DNA of 16,291 nt, from positions 1 to 16,291 of the forward strand of contig CAJUKP010000037.1 of NCBI GenBank assembly GCA_910587165.1. Direction: 5' to 3'. This document shows, piece after piece, positions 13,392 through 16,291 of this stretch. The notes under the pieces are model-generated. The model saw only the letters and a list, made by a program, of their open reading frames with translations, ran no database searches and was not told where the DNA came from. Each line of letters begins with the position of its first letter. Position 1 is the first letter of the stretch. Source of the stretch: an uncultured Duncaniella sp. (lineage in GTDB: Bacteria; Bacteroidota; Bacteroidia; Bacteroidales; Muribaculaceae). The translations under genes were made by a program, and so were the position numbers.

Positions 13392-15071
13392 TTATATGAA
13401 ATATTGCCGCAGGGTTGCGGCTGTGAGTTCCGGATCGGTGACGATGCCGAGTATGGCCGGACAGTCGTTGACTTCGGCGAACTGACGGAATGATCCGGCA
13501 AGCGTTTCCTCGGACCGGGCTTCGAAATAGGCACATCCCCAGGCTTCGGCCAGGCCACGCAGGGGGAGACGGGTGCCCACGGCGAAGTATCTCTCAAGTT
13601 CGGGCAGACCGGAGGTGCTCCCTATGAAGCGGAATATCCCACCGCCACCGTTGAGCATCACTATGGCCTTGAAACGGGGTGAGAGCAGGGTTGAACTCAG
13701 AGCGGAGATATCATACTGGAAGCTCATGTCGCCTGAGATGAGAAGAGTTGTCCCGTTGTAGACCGCCGATGCTCCGAGAGCTGTCGACGTGCAGCCGTCG
13801 ATTCCGCTCACCCCGCGGTTGCAGTCGGAGCGGTGTATGCGTGAGCAATCCATGAGCTGGGCATATCTCACCGGTGTGCCGTTGCTGAGATGCAGGTTCC
13901 AGCCACGCGGTATCCGCGCGAAGATATAGGCGAGCGCCTTGAGATCGCTCCACGGACTCGAGGCCACATACCGGTCGTGGATGGCTATGGCCCGGTTGTA
14001 GATGCCGTGCCATTCCAGGGCATAGTCCGATGGTGACCGGTGGGGTTGCATGGCCGATGCGAGCTGGCTCATGAATATGGCCGGATTGAGGCTCACGCGC
14101 AGTGACAGATGCCTGAAACAGTCGATGGTGGTATGTGATACACCTACGTGCCAGTGCTCGAGGCCGCCGAGACCACGCAGCCACTCCTTGATGAACCGCG
14201 ACACCAGTGCGCCCCCGAGGGTTATCACCACGTCGGGACGCAGCCGTTCCTTTTCCTCGGCGGTCATCCGGCAGAGGGTGGAGTCAATCCGGCTGATGAA
14301 ACGGGGGGAATGAAGGTTGGCAAGAGTCTCCGTGAGCACGACCACGTTCGGCAGTCCGGCCATTTTGGCGAGCGCACGGTTGAGCTTCTCGTCAGGAGCG
14401 TTGAAACCGGCTATCACCATGATCCGGCGCGGCGATGCGAGTCTCGAGCCGAGAGCGCGGGCCTCGGCCACGGGGAGTTCCGACCGGGTGGACAGTTCGT
14501 CTATCACCCTTGCCGTTCCGGGTGTATGCTCGGAGAATGAGTTGAGCGGATTGTCGAGACGGACATTGATATGCACCGGACCGCGCCGTCCGGAGGTGGC
14601 CTCGAGAAGTGCGTCGTTGATGATGCGGTTGGTCCACCACGGGCCGTTGGGGAAGTCAATGCGGGCCGAAATATCACAGCTCCGCTTCACGTAGGGGGCC
14701 AGTGCGTCCTGTTGCCAGATGGTCTGTGAGTCATCCTGGTCTATCCATTCTTCCGGACGGTCGGCCGAGATGACCACCAGCGGGACGCGGCGGTAGAAGG
14801 CCTCGGCCACGGCCGGGGCGTAGTTGAGCAGCGCGGTGCCGCTCGTACACACCACTGCCACCGGAGCGCCGCTCTGCACACTCATGCCCAGGGCTATGAA
14901 TGCTGCCGAGCGCTCGTCGATCACGGTGTGGCACCTCAGGGCGCCGTTGCGTGTGAGGGCCACGATGAGTGGGGCGTTACGGCTGCCGGGGGAGATCACG
15001 GCTTCCCTCACGCCGTGGGCCACAAGGAGATCGGTCAGTATGTTGCACGAGAGCTTGTCGGTGGTTTGCAT
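13392..15071 (-). CDS. menD: 2-succinyl-5-enolpyruvyl-6-hydroxy-3-cyclohexene-1-carboxylate synthase
   Basis: Thiamine diphosphate enzyme joining 2-oxoglutarate (as a succinyl semialdehyde unit) to isochorismate, the first committed step of menaquinone synthesis. It has 559 residues, close to E. coli MenD (556). The N-terminal domain has SPGSRNAPL (27-35) and IDERSAAF with the conserved cofactor-contacting Glu53. CTSGTALLNYAPAVAEA and ISADRPEEWIDQDDSQTI follow. The C-terminal domain has the cofactor and Mg-binding motif GDMSFQYD (447-454, Asp448) with Asn474 in MLNGGGGIF. The gene is convergent with the ABC pair (81 bp between stops) and divergent from the DUF4924 gene. Other men genes are not adjacent, so the pathway is not clustered in this window. 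Confidence 0.96.
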   Translation of the reverse strand: MQTTDKLSCNILTDLLVAHGVREAVISPGSRNAPLIVALTRNGALRCHTVIDERSAAFIALGMSVQSGAPVAVVCTSGTALLNYAPAVAEAFYRRVPLVVISADRPEEWIDQDDSQTIWQQDALAPYVKRSCDISARIDFPNGPWWTNRIINDALLEATSGRRGPVHINVRLDNPLNSFSEHTPGTARVIDELSTRSELPVAEARALGSRLASPRRIMVIAGFNAPDEKLNRALAKMAGLPNVVVLTETLANLHSPRFISRIDSTLCRMTAEEKERLRPDVVITLGGALVSRFIKEWLRGLGGLEHWHVGVSHTTIDCFRHLSLRVSLNPAIFMSQLASAMQPHRSPSDYALEWHGIYNRAIAIHDRYVASSPWSDLKALAYIFARIPRGWNLHLSNGTPVRYAQLMDCSRIHRSDCNRGVSGIDGCTSTALGASAVYNGTTLLISGDMSFQYDISALSSTLLSPRFKAIVMLNGGGGIFRFIGSTSGLPELERYFAVGTRLPLRGLAEAWGCAYFEARSEETLAGSFRQFAEVNDCPAILGIVTDPELTAATLRQYFI

Positions 15072-15094
15072 TGTCCGGTTGTATTTTTATATGG

Positions 15095-15102
15095 CAAAAT
15101 TA
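15095..15102 (-). promoter_or_regulatory. Probable -7 element of menD
   Basis: The minus strand reads TAATTTTG. The start would be near 15090, about 19 nt before the menD ATG. The -33 region is weak. Confidence 0.45.
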
Positions 15103-15123
15103 ACCATTTTCAGCGGGATTTGT

Positions 15124-15131
15124 TAATTTTG
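15124..15131 (+). promoter_or_regulatory. Probable -7 element of the DUF4924 gene
   Basis: The plus strand reads TAATTTTG, the same octamer as the divergent menD element 29 bp away. The start would be near 15136, about 18 nt before the ATG at 15154. No clear -33 element is visible. Confidence 0.45.
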
Positions 15132-15153
15132 TAGCATCAAAAATACTGCAGTT

Positions 15154-15708
15154 ATGATCATAGCTTCACAGAAACACAAGGAAAACATAGCCGAATATCT
15201 GCTCTATATGTGGCAGATCGAGGATATGATAAGGGCCAACGGTCTCGATATGGACAGGATAAAGGCCAATGTGATCGACAAGTTCCGTCTGGCGCCGGAA
15301 CAGGAGAGGGAAATGACCGAATGGTATGAATCGCTCATCGACATGATGCGCCGCGAGGGAGTGGAGAAGAGTGGTCATCTGCAGCTCAACAAAAATGTGA
15401 TAATCCAGCTCACCGATCTCCACGCGGCACTGCTCAAGGATCCGCGTTTTCCCGAGTACACGGCCGAGTTTTACAAAACGCTTCCTTATATCGTTGAGCT
15501 AAGGTCAAAATCCGGCGACAACCCTGTCGGCGAACTCGAGACCTGTTTCAATGCTCTTTACGGTATGCTTCTTCTGCGTCTGCAGAGCAAGGAGGTCACT
15601 CCGGCAACAAAAGAGGCCGTGACACAGATAAGCCGCTTCCTGGCTGTCCTCGCCAGAAACTACAATCTCGATCGCGAGGACAAGCTCTTCCCACCTGAAG
15701 AGAGTTAG
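15154..15708 (+). CDS. DUF4924 family protein of unknown function
   Basis: A 184-residue, all-helical-looking soluble protein with no signal peptide or membrane segment. The N-terminus (MIIASQKHKENIAEYLLYMWQ) followed by IEDMIRANGLDMDRI is characteristic of DUF4924, a family I know only from Bacteroidetes. Length is normal for the family. No catalytic motif is recognisable; charged residues alternate with Leu/Ile/Tyr as in helical bundles, so a scaffold or regulatory role is possible but unproven. It is divergent from menD, with 82 bp between the starts, and alone in its transcript. A long hairpin follows 17 bp after the stop codon. Confidence 0.85.
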   Translation: MIIASQKHKENIAEYLLYMWQIEDMIRANGLDMDRIKANVIDKFRLAPEQEREMTEWYESLIDMMRREGVEKSGHLQLNKNVIIQLTDLHAALLKDPRFPEYTAEFYKTLPYIVELRSKSGDNPVGELETCFNALYGMLLLRLQSKEVTPATKEAVTQISRFLAVLARNYNLDREDKLFPPEES

Positions 15709-15725
15709 ATGAATTGTCGGGGATA

Positions 15726-15812
15726 GAAGGGTACAAAAGAAAACAAGGACATAAGAAACAGAATATTTTTTTTAGTTTGTTTCTTATGTCCTTGTTTTCT
15801 TCTGTACCTTTC
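15726..15812 (+). terminator. Long purine/pyrimidine hairpin 3' of the DUF4924 gene
   Basis: The arms 15726-15760 and 15778-15812 are complementary at 33 of 35 positions around a 17-nt A/T-rich loop. It starts 17 bp after the stop codon. It is also the inner end of the right inverted-repeat block and the counterpart of 5244-5329. Confidence 0.55.
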
Positions 15813-15844
15813 AGTCCGAGGTAATTTTTTGTTGTAATTGCTTA

Positions 15845-16291
15845 TTGGTCAGGCGTCCGGAGGACGCTGATTATGTAGTAGCCGTGTACACCGAAGCGGA
15901 GCGGAGGTGTGCACGGATGTGAGCACGGAAAGGATGGAGGCGTCCTGAAGGACGCCGGTTATCATTAATCAATTGCCCGATCGTGCTGATAACCGGCGTC
16001 TTGCCAGACGCCATGAATCTGTATATTCTTTGACCGGGCACACCTCCGCAAGACTCCGGTGTGCCCGGCTACTATAAACCGGTGTCCTGCCGGACACCCA
16101 CAGTCCTGCCGGACACCCACAGTCCTGCCGGACACCCACGGTCCTGCCGGACATCCACGGTCCTGCCGGACATCCACAGTCATGGCGGGCATCCTCAGTA
16201 CCACCGCTACTGTATTTCGTTGCTGATGTGTGTGTTACGATAGATTGCCACGTAGTGGCAATGCAGAGGTAGGCGCGGGTGCTAACCCGTG
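15845..16291 (-). repeat. Multi-hairpin repeat block, right copy (inverted relative to 4803-5183)
   Basis: Read on the minus strand it reproduces 4803-5183 in order. It runs from the element end with TGCCACTACGTGGCA (16248-16262), through the 19-bp tandem array, the CCGGGCACACC/GGTGTGCCCGG hairpin (16034-16068) and the GGCGTC/GACGCC hairpins around GGTTATCA, to the segment ending GGACGCCTGACCAA (15845-15858). It continues past the window edge, probably into another nested-palindrome element. No reading frame here is credible; short frames run through the 19-bp array. Confidence 0.85.
16085..16198. repeat. 19-bp tandem repeat, six units
   Basis: Units start at 16085, 16104, 16123, 16142, 16161 and 16180 (TCCTGCCGGACACCCACAG type; the last is diverged). 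Each carries an internal palindrome TGTCC-TGCC-GGACA or close to it. The array in the opposite block has about three units. Confidence 0.9.

Noticed and set aside
16085..16198. Possible CRISPR array
   Set aside because: The 19-bp units are contiguous with no unique spacers, and no cas genes are present.
15965..16204. Minus-strand frame with repeated Cys-Pro-Ala-Gly-type peptides
   Set aside because: It is a readthrough of the 19-bp tandem array; 19 is not a multiple of three, so the frame shifts each unit, and the left block with fewer units does not preserve it.

Overview
The window looks like a chromosomal stretch of a gut Bacteroidales bacterium, most likely Muribaculaceae (formerly S24-7) or a close relative. 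The evidence is the Bacteroidetes promoter type (TTTG/CTTG, about 19-20 bp, then TAnnTTTG) in front of several genes, a BspA-like leucine-rich surface protein with a Bacteroidetes C-terminal sorting-like tail, a DUF4924 protein, a menaquinone gene, and the lack of a strong Shine-Dalgarno at most starts. The family-level placement is inference; no rRNA or marker comparison was possible.

Layout, left to right. Positions 1-1351 (minus): 5' part of an RluB/RsuA-family rRNA pseudouridine synthase with a long Gln/Gly/Asn/Arg/Tyr-rich N-terminal extension; its C-terminus lies beyond the left edge. Positions 1352-2109: a probable long leader and promoter, then a palindromic dispersed repeat and a long hairpin. 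Positions 2110-4032 (minus): secreted BspA-like LRR protein. Positions 4033-5366: gene-free, holding two more tandem copies of the dispersed repeat and a second, multi-hairpin repeat block. Positions 5367-6779 (minus): exported retropepsin-like protein. It is divergent from ispE (6900-7730, plus), and both starts lie only a few bases from predicted promoters. Positions 7873-11518 (plus): grpE, dnaJ and a peptidase-U32-family RNA hydroxylase in one apparent operon behind a sigma-54-like -24/-12 site. Positions 11747-13310 (plus): a metal-binding lipoprotein and its ABC ATPase (ZnuA/ZnuC type), without a permease gene beside them. Positions 13392-15071 (minus): menD, divergent from a DUF4924 gene (15154-15708, plus). 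Positions 15709-16291: an inverted copy of the repeat block seen at 4803-5330.

The protein-coding genes are mostly ordinary housekeeping genes (isoprenoid precursor synthesis, Hsp70 co-chaperones, RNA modification, metal uptake, menaquinone synthesis). The unusual content is the non-coding repeat system. It has (i) a roughly 320-bp element made of nested palindromes, in three copies, one with its inner loop inverted and one that looks chimeric; (ii) four long purine-rich/pyrimidine-rich hairpins, each directly 3' of a gene, whose stems are kept although their sequences differ; and (iii) a block of about 0.5 kb with several hairpins and a variable 19-bp tandem repeat, present in opposite orientations on both sides of a 10.4-kb segment with nine genes. 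That geometry could allow inversion of the segment. I recognise none of these repeat families by name.
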